Assembly (NCBI GenBank): GCA_037952775.1
Contig: JBANAY010000003.1
Location: forward strand, 21,824,001-21,888,000
Direction of reading: 5' to 3'
DNA length: 64,000 nucleotides
Source: Clonostachys chloroleuca
Lineage: Eukaryota > Ascomycota > Sordariomycetes > Hypocreales > Bionectriaceae
Within the stretch, counting starts at the first letter, position 1; each line of letters opens with the position of its first letter. Under the pieces are notes generated by a model. It searched no databases and was not told the DNA's origin. It was given only the letters and a program-made list of their open reading frames with translations. This document shows positions 11,455 to 23,078 of this stretch, piece by piece. Made by a program: the position numbers and the translations under genes.

Positions 11455-12552
11455 ATGATCCCACACCTCCTAGCAGCAACCGCGCTGCTAAGCACCTTTG
11501 CAGCGGCCTCCCTACAGACCAAAAACCTGACCACACGCGATGGCAGTACTTATGTCTACGACTATATCCCTGCCAGTGGTGAGCCCAACAACACCACAAT
11601 ACTCCTCCTCCACGGCTACCCTTCCAGTCGCCACGACTGGCGCCACCAGGTTTCCGACCTGTCTGCAGCTGGTTATGGCGTCCTCGCTCCTGACTGTCTG
11701 GGCTACGGTGACAGCGATATGCCACTCGAAGTCGAGGCATACAATTTGAAACGGCTCGGTGGGCACTTAATGGAAATACTCGACAATGAGGATCTGCAGA
11801 CAGTCGTTGGCGTGGGCCACGACTGGGGCACAAACCTTCTGTCGAGAACATATGTGTGGCATCATGACCGGTTTGAGAAGCTAGCCTTCCTGTCGCTAGG
11901 GTATAGTGCACCGGGAGTGTTCGCAGATATCGACCTGTTGAATGCCATGAGCCTGAGCCAGCTAGGGTACATGCAATTTGGTTATTTCTACTTTTTCAAC
12001 TCTTACAACGGCGCAGATCTTGCCGCCTCCAAGGTAAGCAGTATCTGACATCCTATCTTCCATCTCTTGCTTCGACAGAGATGCTGATATCTCATGCAGC
12101 TTGACTCCTTCTTTAGCCTCGCTTTTCCGACCGACAACTCCAAATGGGCAGAGAATCTTGCAGGACTCGGCACAGCCCGCGCCTGGCTAGAGGCGAACAC
12201 CACAAGGCCTCTTGCCAGCTATCTAACCGAGCAAGATAAGGAGGCTTGGATGAAGGTTTATAGTCGCAAGGGTGCAGTCCAGGCGTCCATGAATTACTAC
12301 AAGGCTCTGCTTCGCGGTGTTCAGGCTAAGGACGAATCATGTTTAACGGATAAGCACCGCACGATTAAGGTGCCAGTGCTTACAATCGGTGGCATGCAGG
12401 ATACAGTGACCAGGGCAGATCAGATTCGGGCTCAGACGGAGCCTTGGGCGGCGGCAGGGTACACAGAGAAGACCGTTGATGCAGGGCACTGGATGATGCA
12501 TGAGGATCGGGAAGGTGTAAGCTCTGCGCTGTTGGAATTCTTGAGGGCTTAA
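11455..12552 (+). CDS. secreted alpha/beta-hydrolase, epoxide hydrolase type
   Basis: Two exons, 11455-12033 and 12100-12552 (66-nt intron, GTAAGC...CATGCAG), encode 343 residues. The ATG at 11455 is chosen because it opens a clear signal peptide (MIPHLLAATALLSTFAAAS); a longer in-frame extension upstream crosses the TATA box. The fold markers are HGYPSSR (oxyanion-hole HGxP), DCLGYGDSD, the nucleophile elbow GHDWG carrying Asp, and a C-terminal GHWMMHE with the catalytic His, with GGMQDTV as the probable acid region. Asp as nucleophile in GHDWG is shared by soluble epoxide hydrolases and haloalkane dehalogenases; the HGxP and cap-region aromatic residues favour the former. It would hydrate epoxides to diols outside the cell or in the secretory pathway. 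It looks intact. Confidence 0.9.
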
Positions 12553-12619
12553 CCCAGCTGAGACAAAGGAGAGAATGAGAGTCTGGTGACGTTTTGTATT
12601 TTGAAGGCTTTGTTATAGA

Positions 12620-14203
12620 TTATCTAAGGATAGAAGCAATGCGCTGTGTAACCTCCTGTAAAAGCTCCCTTTGACCATTCTGGAGTTTCGTAAGGGTGAG
12701 GGAAAGCAACCTTGTAGATAGCCCGTCTGCGAACCAAGCATTGCCTAAACTCTCCAAAATGATACAGTAGCAGGCCAGCAAAATCATAGAACGAGGCGTC
12801 TCTTTCTTGACTTCATTAACAAAGTCTAGTGAGAGAGTCAAAAGCCATAACCGAATTGCGTCCCAGATTGTCAGCGCAGACCCAAACTTTTGAGCTGCAT
12901 TGATCGCAAGCGCCAACTCACTTGCAGCTTGAACATAAACATTGTGGATTTCATCAGATATTTGGTATCCATCTAAGCAATCGTGATCCAGAGCGGATAG
13001 CAAAATGGTAGCTATCCTGGATGACCGTTCATCCTCCATCATGATGGGTATGTCCCACGACGCAGCGAGAGAGGCTAGCGGCCCGTTACCAATCGTGTCC
13101 CAGAAGCCGCACACGAGGTGACAGCCATGCCGCACATAGTGTAACCAAGGCGATAAGTAACCAAGATCAGGTCGGCTAGCATCGGCGAGAAACAGGTCCT
13201 CAACCCCAGAAAGCGAATTCTCTCCATAATTTGAAAAGTATAGCAGCGTATTAACATGGATAAAAGCAATAATGCCGTGACATTCAAGTGCTGAAGACGG
13301 CTTTGCATCGATCGTGGCCTGAAATGCTGCCATCGCCTTGTCATGATGCTCAGAGGCCATTCCCATTAATCGTTGGCGATCAGTACTCTGACTTTGCTCC
13401 GTGTTGAGAAGGTGCTGAGCTGAGAGGGCGAGGATGCCATGGCGCAGGAAATAGTTTGACGCAGCAATGCGAGGGACCGATATGCGCCATAAACGAGTGT
13501 TGCCATGTCTATTTGCAAGAGAGAAATGAGTTGATTGCAGATAATGAGCGAGAAGACTCTTGTCAAATTCAGTCAGGTCCGCATGAGATGCCCAGGCATC
13601 ATGTATAGCTCCAATCTGGTCATCTGCACTCTCCTGAAAATTCTTGTTACTTTCACATCACTTGGAAACCTTTAAATTCTGGAGTTTCACACCTACAGTG
13701 GATGTGTCTGGTAATTCCATGACTGACAATGCCGGGTGAGTGAAGTACCGCAGTAGATTCCCTCGAAAGAAAGTTTGGAGAGGTACCGACTGCCAGTCCA
13801 ACGCTGCACAACCAGATTTGTGGTGCTCCGCTTTCCAGTGGCTCTGCATCCTTTTGACACTCACGCAAAGATGTCCACAGCCCGGATCTAGACACTGGAG
13901 GCCGCTGATGACTGGTAATCCGGGCACAGGAAATTCCTCGTTTTCACCGAGACTAATACTTGGCCTTGTACCAAGTCTTGTGCCAAGCAGCTCTGAGGGC
14001 TGTTTCAATGGTAGCCTGGAGGCATAGTCTGTGTAAGGTTGCCGACGATGCCGTTGAAGAGCATGAATTTCCTTCAGATGTCGGTCAAGGGCAGTCGGCT
14101 GGATCGCGTACTGGCAGGATGTACATATGATTACTTGGTACCTTTTGTTGAAGTAAAGAAGTTCCTGTGGCTGTATGTTGATGTCTGATTCCATCCTGGA
14201 CAT
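12620..14203 (-). CDS. OrsD-like C2H2 (DUF3505) protein with fungal transcription-factor domain
   Basis: Two exons, 14203-13697 and 13633-12620, joined by a 63-nt intron with donor GTAGGT and acceptor TTTTCAG, give about 506 residues. The N-terminal 170 residues hold two Cys/His pairs typical of DUF3505: CTSCQYAIQ...RHLKEIH and CLDPGCGHL...SHWKAEHH, with PGLPVISGLQC between them. From about residue 185 (HYLQSTHFSL...LWRISVPRIAASNYFLRHGILALSAQHL) it follows the all-helical middle homology region of sterol-uptake-control-type (C6 finger) regulators, without a visible Zn2Cys6 cluster. DUF3505 occurs in OrsD of the orsellinic acid cluster. It is probably a nuclear regulator; the target is unknown. 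Its 3' end faces the epoxide hydrolase across 67 nt (convergent). The alternative second start is MESD, four codons in. Confidence 0.82.
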
Positions 14204-14845
14204 CGTGCTTGGTCCGGAGCGCGAGTTGTGCTCGGCATTCCGAAAGGGCGAAATCAGGTTCCAGGCCCCTTACATTTAAATTACCCTGTAGCCTAACCCC
14301 CCCGGTGTAGGTGAACTAGGAGTTACCACTCCCGTGCTTAAACGGAGACAAAGAACCAAAGGTTGGCGCGAGGCTTAATCCGCAACAATCAGATAGAGAA
14401 ATCAACTAAAACTAAATCTAAGGAATGCTAGCCATCGCACTGACAGGACCGTAGTGTGGTATTAAAAATAAAAAGTCCGTCTTCTGAACATCGAGTCTTG
14501 ACGTCAACAATGTTAATGCTTGTTTTGAACAACTTGCACCTGAGATTTACAACTTAATCCGTCTCCTTCTCTGATGGAGAATTTCAGGTGGAAATTAAGA
14601 CCAGATAATTAATTTAATGATACTAAAAATAAAACTATGATTTATCTTGGCTCGTACGATGTGGATAGAACAAGGGCGAGCTACATATTTCGCTCTGATG
14701 GAACTACTTAATCTAGCAATAGGGTAGGTGGGAAGAATTGTATAATTCAATCACGTTGGATATTCATTTTGGTACCTACCTAGTTTAAGGTAAATCAAGA
14801 TGACTGATGATGTACCGCCCGTTCAAAAACCATCGTATTTTGGAA
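14204..14845. other. A/T-rich intergenic region
   Basis: No frame of interest. The sequence is A/T-rich with short homopolymers, and it separates two genes on the same strand. Confidence 0.6.
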
Positions 14846-15928
14846 TTATGCCGTAATTCCCATCTCTTTCTCAATTTCCTCTTGACTCTGGCACCACTTG
14901 TTCTGGAGCGCTTCATCAAGCGAAAGCGCATAAACATCCTTTGGCCACCATTCGCCCCAGCTAGTAAGGAAAATCTGCTGAGGATCTTCGGGGAAGTCGT
15001 TTCGGGTGAAGGCTTCCAAGATGCTTTTCGCGCCTAATATGTGATGATTAGCCATAAAAACGCTCGATGAAATGTCGCGGAGCAAAGCGACCTACCCTCT
15101 GGAACGGATTTGGCATCCTTCATTATAGCATCTGGGAATGAAAGCTTGGATCCCCTCTGCAACCCCGTGGTGGGAATGAGACCTGGAGAGACCGCCACGA
15201 CATCGCACTGGCCAGCCAACTGCCTTCGCCACCAATGGGCGGCGAGAAGAGCAACGAACTTGGACTGCGGGTAGCTAGTCATGCTATCCTTGCCGGACCC
15301 TGCCAGGAGGTCTTCATCTAGGACGCTTGGATCAGGGACATTGCGCACTGCTCCAGACGACACGAAGACCAGGCGGGCCTTGGACGCGGCAAGCTTTTCT
15401 CGAAGTAAATGAACTAGATAATGCTGAGCTTTAAGGGGGAATCAGTCAGCTTATTATAGGCAGAACTGAAACAAGGTATACCAACAAGTATGATTGACAA
15501 TCAGGATTTCGGACCATTTCGACCCATGTGGCCCGGGACCCTGGGCAGGGTCACTGATTGCGGCGTTCAACAGCAAGTAGTCGATGCGATTCTCCCCTAT
15601 CTTTCCGAGGGCCTGACGCGCAAATGATTTGACATTTTTGAGATTATTGAGTTCAAGCGGGAGCACGCTCAACGAATGTTTGCTTCGGTCAAACGAGAGC
15701 GAGCTGTAAGCATTTTCTGTGGCTTCGATATTCCTGGCACCGAGGATCACCTTGTAAGGCTGCGCCTGTTGGAGAAGTTGCTTGATAGCCTCAAACCCCT
15801 GTGTAACGCGTCAGGCTTCATTCTCGATGAGGTTGAAGACTCCACGACATAGAGTCCTTGCACATGTATAAGCTTACCAATCCCGACGACACGCCAGTCG
15901 CAATAACAGTCTTAGCAATGGTTGACAT
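14846..15928 (-). CDS. short-chain dehydrogenase/reductase
   Basis: Four exons: 15928-15878, 15798-15486, 15428-15096 and 15033-14846, with introns of 79, 57 and 62 nt, encode 294 residues. The cofactor loop is ATGVSSGLGFEA (TGxxxGxG, split by intron 1), followed by the LLLNAAIS strand (NNAG-like), VFVSSGAVRNV with the catalytic Ser region, and SYPQSKFVALL (YxxxK). The C-terminus has SWGEWWPKDVY, typical of the WW-domain-oxidoreductase-like fungal SDR group. It is an NAD(P)-dependent oxidoreductase of unknown substrate, probably cytosolic, with no targeting signal. All joins keep frame and the motifs are complete, so the gene appears functional. Intron 2 uses the weaker donor GTTGGT; the neighbouring GTATAC would break the frame. 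Confidence 0.9.
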
Positions 15929-16369
15929 TGTACATGTGTAGTGGTTTTTGAGCTGGAATAAACGAAAAAGGAACTTTCTTTGGCGTTATATTATCGACTG
16001 GCCTGGGTTTTGTAAAAGGTCAATTTGTCATGATTCATCTGGAATGGAACTTTACTCAGTAGCGGCGGGGTTAAACACTGGAGATAAAATATTATCTAGT
16101 AACTCTTATACGGACTTAGTATGTAGGTATATTTGAATTTGTCAGCTTTTGCTAGACCAATCGCTTACCTCATCTCAATATCAACACAGCACGCTGGTCT
16201 CGATTGTTTTTTCTCACTGATTTTTGTTCATAAATTTAATAATGATAACCTTGTATATTCTGCATCGCAGCTGGGAGAGTTATTGTCAGGGGATCTCATC
16301 ACCAGAGTAACCATGCATGCTGTGTTCACCGTTCAGCTTTAAGGCAGATCCCAATGTTAATCCTATACC
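15929..16369. other. intergenic, nothing supported
   Basis: A/T-rich spacer between the SDR start and the ankyrin gene stop. Short frames only. Confidence 0.55.
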
Positions 16370-18953
16370 TCATACATTCATAAATGAGTTTATCAGCTTA
16401 TCCACTGAGTTTCTCAGCTCGCTCAATGAGTTTCTCAGCTCGTTCAAGTCTTCCTCTATGATGTTCCTGATATGTGACAAAGATTTGCCGCTTGGCCAGG
16501 CTCGTACATCGTTCTCAATCGCACGATAAAATGCATAGTCACCTGGGTTAGGGTTCTCCTTTTTCCTCTGACTCAACTGAGCGAGGTGGACACAAGCTGT
16601 GGTAGTATCAGGGCTTTCCATGGGTAGAGAGTCGAGGGCATGCTGCAGGAGAGAGATGTCCTTCTCCCTGTTTGCACATTCGATGGTTTGGTGAAGTTGT
16701 GCAAATGCTGCTACTTCCTCTGTACTGGGTTGGCGCTCGAGTGCACCAAGCTGCCATGGCTCTGAGTAGATGGCATCTATCAGACAGTCCAGCGGAGTTT
16801 CATCGTAGTAGTTAGTATGCTTCATGTTGAGTTCAGACAAGTCCTGGGTCATGAGATATTCCAATATCTCCAAATTCGACTTTCCAGCGGCATAGTGCAT
16901 CAAGTTGTATGAGTAATTGTCTCGGACGGTCGGGCAAGCCCCATTTTCTATCAAACAGCGAAGCATTGGCAAGTTATTCAGTTGTACAGCCCTTAAAAGA
17001 GGGGAATGGCCTTGAGTATCTTGTGCATCGATACTCAGCTCGCCGAGATCGAAAATAAGGCGAAAGATTTCCTGAGCGTCTTGTTCTGGGCATGGGGTGC
17101 TTGCGAGATGATGTAGAATCGTTGAGCCGTCTAGATCACGGGATGAAATCGTTGCTCCATGTTCGATTAGCAGACGGACGCCCTCGGGAGTGGTATTGCC
17201 GCCAATCACGGCGCAATTTATCGCAGTGTAACCGAGATTGCTTCTTTGATTGACGTCGTTTCGTTTACCTCCGCCTGGCTCCAACAGGGCTCGCATGCAT
17301 TCGACCTGCCCCTTCAATGCGGCAAACATCAGAGGTGTCATCCCATCCTTGCCGTCTTTGATGTTGATGTTGGCGCCCGCTCTCACCAAAGCTTGAACAG
17401 CCTCTCGATTGCCAAGGCGTGATGCGTGGTGCAGGGCTGAGCATCCTGTTTTATCCAACTCATCAATAATCTTGATGGAAGCACTCCCTAGCTTGTCCAA
17501 CACTAACTGCATCTCCAAAGCATCCCCGTCAATCGCGGCTTCGTGGAAAGGCGTGGCTTCTGGTTCTGTTTCCTCATCCCAAACATATGAAGCCACTTTC
17601 TGAAGCATTCTCGCTTTTCGCTCATTTTGTTCCCCAGACTGTATCATCGCCATTTGTTCACTTCGCACAGCATATCCGACTTGCCTGGCTTTGGGGTCAG
17701 TCTCTCATCGAAAGAACGGTGTCCACTTAGAGTATGGATCGTACCGGGGAAAACCAGTTCGAGATAACACGCCCTGCCACTCATTGAGCAGCAATTCTAG
17801 AGCATCATACGCTTTCAACTCAATGATGATCTAAGCTCGGCGCCAATTTAGTCAGAGACTGTTATGAAATAGAACCGTCATTCCAATGCTTACCGGCACT
17901 ATAGTAGTCCCATCCTGTTGTTCATCATCGGGAAAATATGACACCCAATTCTGGCTCATGCTCATTTGTAAGCTATCCTTGCTCCGATCCAAGAGGATCC
18001 AATGAGATGAATTGAACCGCCTTGTGTTTACTGGGCGCATGGCAAATTCCAGAGTATAGAATGACCCGCCCAAGAAGAATTTAGTTGCCAATGAATAATG
18101 GGACCGCCCATCATCCACGGAGACGCGCTCATTTCGTGAGCATGTACAGCCTGAGGCTGGAGAGGAGTTGTCCACCGTGCCAGACCAACCTCTGACCTCG
18201 AATCCGCCAACCAGTGGTAAGGCCCACGTCGGACTCCGGAAGCGCCAAGGCTGCTTCTGGTAGTGACATCGGCAACGACCGGCGTATATCTGTCGCATTT
18301 TCGTAATTACGGAGGTGCGAGGCGGGTTCATTAACTGCGTTTCCATTACCGTAACGGAGGTGCAAATCTCCTCCACTGCCGGCGGTGTTTCGATTTCCTC
18401 CTCATTCTCGATCTCGTGGACTCTTCCGGGGGTAGCATCTTCTTTTAGGGTCTGAGCGTTCATGATTGCCAACGCAAAGACATTCAGTGCCAGTCCCAGA
18501 TTTGTCTTTGCATTTTCGGCTTTCCTGAGAAGGGTCGAGATCCGGGTACGATGACTTAGCCATGCTCGCCGTTTGGCAGCCGGCTCCGCATCTGGCCGCT
18601 GTCGCTCACATTTCGTCTGTATGTCTTCTAGGTCGCGTACTGTGTCCTCCAACGTCTTCCTGATGTTCTGGATGCTAGCGGGCCAAGAGGATCTCAAACG
18701 AGTGCTGTGACTGCCATTAGAGATAGCCTCTTGAGCCTTCGATAACTCCGTAGAGATTGCTTTAAGAAAGCCAATCTATACCGTCTTGTTATGTCCTATT
18801 CATTGTAGATCTTCATGGCGGGGAACCGCTCACCTCTTCTCTTAGCTCCTCAAAGCTCTCTGGGATGTTGCGAATGCCTTTGATAAATTTGCCAGCCTTT
18901 CCGCCGACCTCTAGAAGGGTAACGACGCTCGCTACAGCACCGAGTACCTCCAT
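16370..18953 (-). CDS. SesA-like N-terminal domain / ankyrin-repeat protein
   Basis: Exons 18953-18834, 18775-17894, 17830-17745 and 17684-16370 give about 800 residues. The N-terminus (MEVLGAVASVVTLLEVG...FIKGIRNIPESFEELREE) matches the fungal NLR-associated SesA/HeLo-like helical domain. A middle region has a Cys-bearing, Trp-rich block (RCRCHYQKQPWRF, GCTCS). From about residue 400 there are seven or eight ankyrin repeats (SALHHASRLGNREAVQALV, TPLMFAALKGQVECMRALL and others), and the tail is three heptads. The last intron (17685-17744) is 60 nt, a multiple of three: read through, it is open except for one TGA at 17705-17707, so either it is spliced (GTACGA...CTGAC...CCAG) or the gene carries a nonsense codon. 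Such proteins lack a nucleotide-binding domain but share N-termini with fungal NLRs involved in allorecognition; the role here is inferred only. Confidence 0.8.
16385..16447 (-). repeat. three tandem 21-bp units encoding heptads
   Basis: On the + strand the 21-mers at 16406-16426 and 16427-16447 differ at one base (gctcaa/gttcaa), and 16385-16405 is a more diverged third unit. They encode LNELRNS, LSELRNS and VDKLINS at the extreme C-terminus of the ankyrin protein, a leucine-spaced heptad pattern suggesting a short coiled coil grown by unit duplication. Confidence 0.85.
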
Positions 18954-19353
18954 CGGGCTTGATCCTTCCCTATGAGATGCTTCACGAAAGCAAAAAGGGG
19001 CGTAAAACTTTTGCGATGGAAGGCGCTATCTGGCGTTCAAGGATAAGCCTGGGGCGGGGCATCAGGCATATTTCCACAGTGCTGACCCCCGTGACCAGCT
19101 GCTGCGCCTCAAATAGCGAAACAAGGGTCTATTACGAAGGAAATGCGGTTATATTGTGGCGGGTTTTCATCCTACATTGCCGGCTATAATAAGCCTTGGT
19201 CGTGGGACTGAATTTCAGCCAAGACCTCCAATCTCATAAGTTTAGTTATTTTAACGGAGACATCTGACGGTGAGGAAAGAAAGAGAGACAGAAAGAACAC
19301 AAACGAAAAAAGGAAAAAAAATTAAAGTAATAATAGTTCATACCAGCAGTAAG
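18954..19353. other. intergenic with purine-rich tract
   Basis: Upstream of the ankyrin gene and downstream of the monooxygenase gene. The stretch at 19271-19330 is almost pure A/G on the + strand. No gene supported. Confidence 0.55.
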
Positions 19354-21174
19354 TTATTTCTTCTCCTCGAGAGGGAAAGTTGTTTTCACCACATCATTGA
19401 CATGGATGATGGCCTCTCTGGCACCCTCCCAGGCCTTGCGTTTGCCCGTCTCGAAATACCGGTACATATGCGCCGTCTCAACACCATCGTTCATCAGCCT
19501 GTACATCTCGGGGTCCTGCCACCAAAACTTCCAGCCTTTCCAACCCCAACCCAGGCTTTCCATACCCGTGCCAGCAGCCTGATGAAGCCAGCCCTGGAAC
19601 TCCCAGGTCTTGACAGCGCTCGTGTCAGTGTTCGGCTCGATGCGCCAGCGCCCGGCCACCCATTTTTGGTGCTCATCAACGTGCTTGTTCATAGCCTCAA
19701 GCGATGGAAAGGGTTCGACCCCTCGCCACGCATTGCAGATCGCCAAGCTCGTCACGTCGGCAAAGCTGAATCCGTTGGCCTTGCCGAAGGCGCTGTAATT
19801 TATAACGGCAAGTGAGTCGGCGTATTTTGGAGGGAACAGGTTCATCCACAGTCGATACATCTCAGGGCCGTGATACCAATCTAAGTCAGGTTTGCTTCGC
19901 TCAACAATGTCAGGTCCGAGGAGCGAGAAGTCCGCCTGGTAACCTGTGGCCAGGATTACCGCATCTACATCGTCAACCACGGTCCCGTCGGCGAATTCGA
20001 TGCTCTTTGGCCCCGTGAATCGCTTGACCCCCTTTAAAGATGTCAAGCTCCCGTCCTGCAGAAATGGTAGTACCCGCTCCCACACACCCGGCAGCGTCAA
20101 GCTAGGCGATGGGAACGGCTCGATCCCCCACGATGGGTCTGGCTTGCCGCCAAGCATCCTTCTGCTTATATACTTGACTCCGATATCGCCACAAACCCGC
20201 ATAAGGTTCGGAAGGTACCTCTGCAGCGACATGCCAATGTTACGGCGACGCCATGTAAGGGGGAGATGTGCGGGCGTGCCGTTGAGGAAACGTCGGACGA
20301 AGACGGCACCGCGGCGATGTGAGACGTAGACTTTCGAGGCCACAGGCATCAAAGTGGGAATGATATCGCCTGAAGAGCTACATAACCCCACGACGACAAC
20401 ATTCTTGTCTTTGAACGGCTCGGGACTTAAGATGAGAGTTAGTTTGAAGGAGAATTTGCACATGTTGAAAGACCTTACTCTCTAAACTGCTGTGCATGTA
20501 TGATCTTGCCTTCGAAAAGCTCCTGCCCTTCAAATTTCGGGATCTTGGCCTTGGTTTGGTAGCCGTTGCATACAGCAACCTTGTCGTATTCGGCGGAGGA
20601 GAAAGTGCCGTCCTGCTCGAGCTCCAGTACCCAGCGAGTGTCATCAGCATTTCGACGGATTTCCTTGACCGACGTGTTGAACACGCAGTCTTTGAGCCCG
20701 TCGAAATTCCGGGCGTAGTCTTCCATGTACTCCTGAAATTCGTACACGTTCATATGATGCGGGTATTCTAGCGGCCTTTTAATAAATGCGGACTTTGCCC
20801 ATTCAAGGGGAAAAACTCACTATCTGGCATTGGAAAATCCGAAAAGCCACACGTATATTTGCTAATATTCGCTTGCGTAGCTACAGGAGTTACTTTGGTC
20901 AGTTGAGAGGTTTCATGCCAAATATCATACGTTTCGTTAATGAAACTTGCATTTCAAGGCCGTTGTCCACGCCGTATTTTCCGTATACGCCCAGAGCCCC
21001 CGACCTGGCTGCGGCGCTCGTACAGCGTGGCAGAAAATCCATCTTCCTTCAGGGTTTTGAGCATTGCAAGGCCCGTAGGACCTAGTTCACAATATTAGCT
21101 TCGGATGTTCGTTCATCGTCGTGAGACTCGAGCTACACACCTGCCCCTATGACTGCAACCTTTAACTTGTCCAT
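19354..21174 (-). CDS. flavin-containing monooxygenase (FMO type), one frameshift
   Basis: Exons 21174-21141, 21081-20951, 20880-20821, 20767-20479 and 20425-19354 would encode about 528 residues. The markers are the FAD loop VIGAGPTGLAM (split by intron 1), YPHHMNVYEFQEYM, the NADP loop VVGLCSSSGD, CNGYQTKAKIPKF and ATGYQADFSLLGPD (the FMO ATGY motif). It would be an NADPH-dependent oxygenase of soft nucleophiles or a Baeyer-Villiger-like enzyme; the substrate is unknown. Intron 2 (20881-20950) starts with GC instead of GT. Exon 2 is one base short: after GTC GGG GGC the family's L-W (VGGLW) is recovered only with one more base next to the G5 run at 20997-21001 (C5 on +). All other exons are open, so either a recent one-base mutation or a sequence error is likely. 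Confidence 0.85.
20881..20950 (-). other. GC-AG intron in the monooxygenase gene
   Basis: Coding strand reads AAAT then GCAAGT (GC donor followed by the compensating strong AAGT) and ends CCTGTAG. Splicing joins AAA T to CT ACG CAA, giving K-S-T-Q-A-N-I-S, the family consensus at this point. No GT donor nearby preserves the frame. Confidence 0.8.
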
Positions 21175-23078
21175 CGCGCCACGGATACGGAGCATCGAGT
21201 TGGTATTCCGGAAGATGAAATGGGAAAGTTAGTGGCTCATGAATGGGGCCTCGTCATCTTCATAAGATAAACCTGCAATACAATCAGGAGCCAAACAACC
21301 TTGCTAAGTGCGTCTAGTGCTGACGGGAGGTCCGGCTATTCGGGATGTGATGATGTCTCGAAAGGGGGCTAGCACGCTTTGGGCTTCTCTTCATGCCAAC
21401 ATGCGATCCCTTCATTCGGTAATCATTTAATTAGTTCCTTCTTCTCCTGGGAGGCAGGATGTAAATCCTTCGCAAAGCCAAAGGTACGCATTAAAGACCC
21501 TACCATACTGCCGTTGAAACCTGGCACGCTGCAACTAGGATGTCACCCGGTCAGCACAACGGTGGAGCGTATAGTGACACGCACGCTCCTTTTCTGGGGG
21601 TAATCCCAATTTCAGACAGCGCTGAAAGGGAAAAGTTGCGGTTTCTGCTCGGCTGGTAAGGCAATTCTGCGTCCCAAACAACAGAGCGGGACAACCATCA
21701 GCCCTTTGTCAAAAACCAAGAGCAGAATGATCATGGCAGCCTCAGCAACCTCTAAGATAAGAACATCAGACGTAGCGTTTGACGTCAGCGGCGATTTAAT
21801 TAAGTGGGGAGCAACATTGCGCAACGAATAGCTCTCTCTTAGCAAGCATTGACTTATAGTTGACTGTCTCTACATGGTCAGACTCAGCAGTTAGCCTGTA
21901 TCCACGCCAACTTATATTGAGAGGGATCAATTGGAAATGAACTCTTCACGAATTTCTGTCCGAGCCGAAAGGGGCTTTTGCAAATATTGCCAAAAAAGAA
22001 AAACTACTGCCCGATATAGTGCCGGTGATGCCATTCTTTTGATTTCAATGGTCCATCCGTGGCCCCGAGTGCCCATATCGGCGAAGCGCCTTGTTCAAAG
22101 TTGACCATTTAGCAGAAATAATTTCTAAGCAATTTTTCAGATAAATTCACGGGGATTAGAAACTACTAAACGAGTATGATGTAAATAAGGCTGCTGGATA
22201 TTCTAGCACTGGGAGTGGCTTTCTTGAACCTCCTAGATCTTGATCATCTCGCATTCGACCTCTGGATCTTCTTATTTGCCACTTTAATCTATATTCCTAG
22301 GTTCTACGTGAACTGAACGCGTAGCCCGCACACAGAGACCGATGATAAACAATGTTTCCTCCCAACTTCCCGGGCTAACGTGGGTCATAAATTCCAAGGG
22401 CAATGGGGTGAGAGCATATGAGCGGATCATCGCCATATATTAATTTACCTACTTGGAAAGGACCGTCCATATAATTTTGCTTTTGCTAGAAAGTCTCTTT
22501 ACGCGCCCAGTGGGAGAGAAGGGCGGTATAGTCATTCAGAGAGCTAAACCGTACAGAACTATTTGTTGCGACGGGCATATTAGCCCAACTTTGTAAGTAA
22601 TAGCTAACCTAATGTTCTTCTTAGCAACTAATTTCTTAGTGCGATTCTTATTTGTTCTTAGTACGAGTTCATATGAAATGTGATCTGCAGATGTCTTATA
22701 GCTTTCCGTATTCACATCTAGAAGCCTTCCATATTACGACCGACCATGACCGACCACCTTCGATGGTGGAAAATGTATAGGGTGTCTCTCTTACCCTAAT
22801 CAAAGACTTGGATAATATCTTGGAAAACTATATCTATACGCGAACGTTTCACATGAAGTCTAACTCATTTCGATGACATAAATAATCCTATACGACATCA
22901 GACTACCACTGACACGTGGGGGCTTTGATCCCTGTCCACCTTTGCAGTTAGGCGCCTATTGGAAGAAGTACAGCTTATGCGGGATTTGATCACCTTTTAA
23001 TCGCTCCTCGACAGTCATTGAAGCACACCCAAAAGCTCAAGTGTTTCGGATTGCGCCCAGGAGAATTTGGATGGCGGA
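21175..23078. other. 1.9-kb gene-free A/T-rich stretch
   Basis: No supported gene. The motif tcacccggtcagcacaacgg at 21543-21562 is a near copy of 457-476. From about 22100 to 22900 the sequence is A/T-rich with frequent stops in all frames, as expected for decayed repetitive or promoter DNA. Confidence 0.55.

Noticed and set aside
13634..13669. 36-nt intron (GTTTCC...TTTTCAG) in the DUF3505 gene
   Set aside because: Same acceptor with the upstream GTAGGT donor gives a 63-nt intron of normal size, also in frame.
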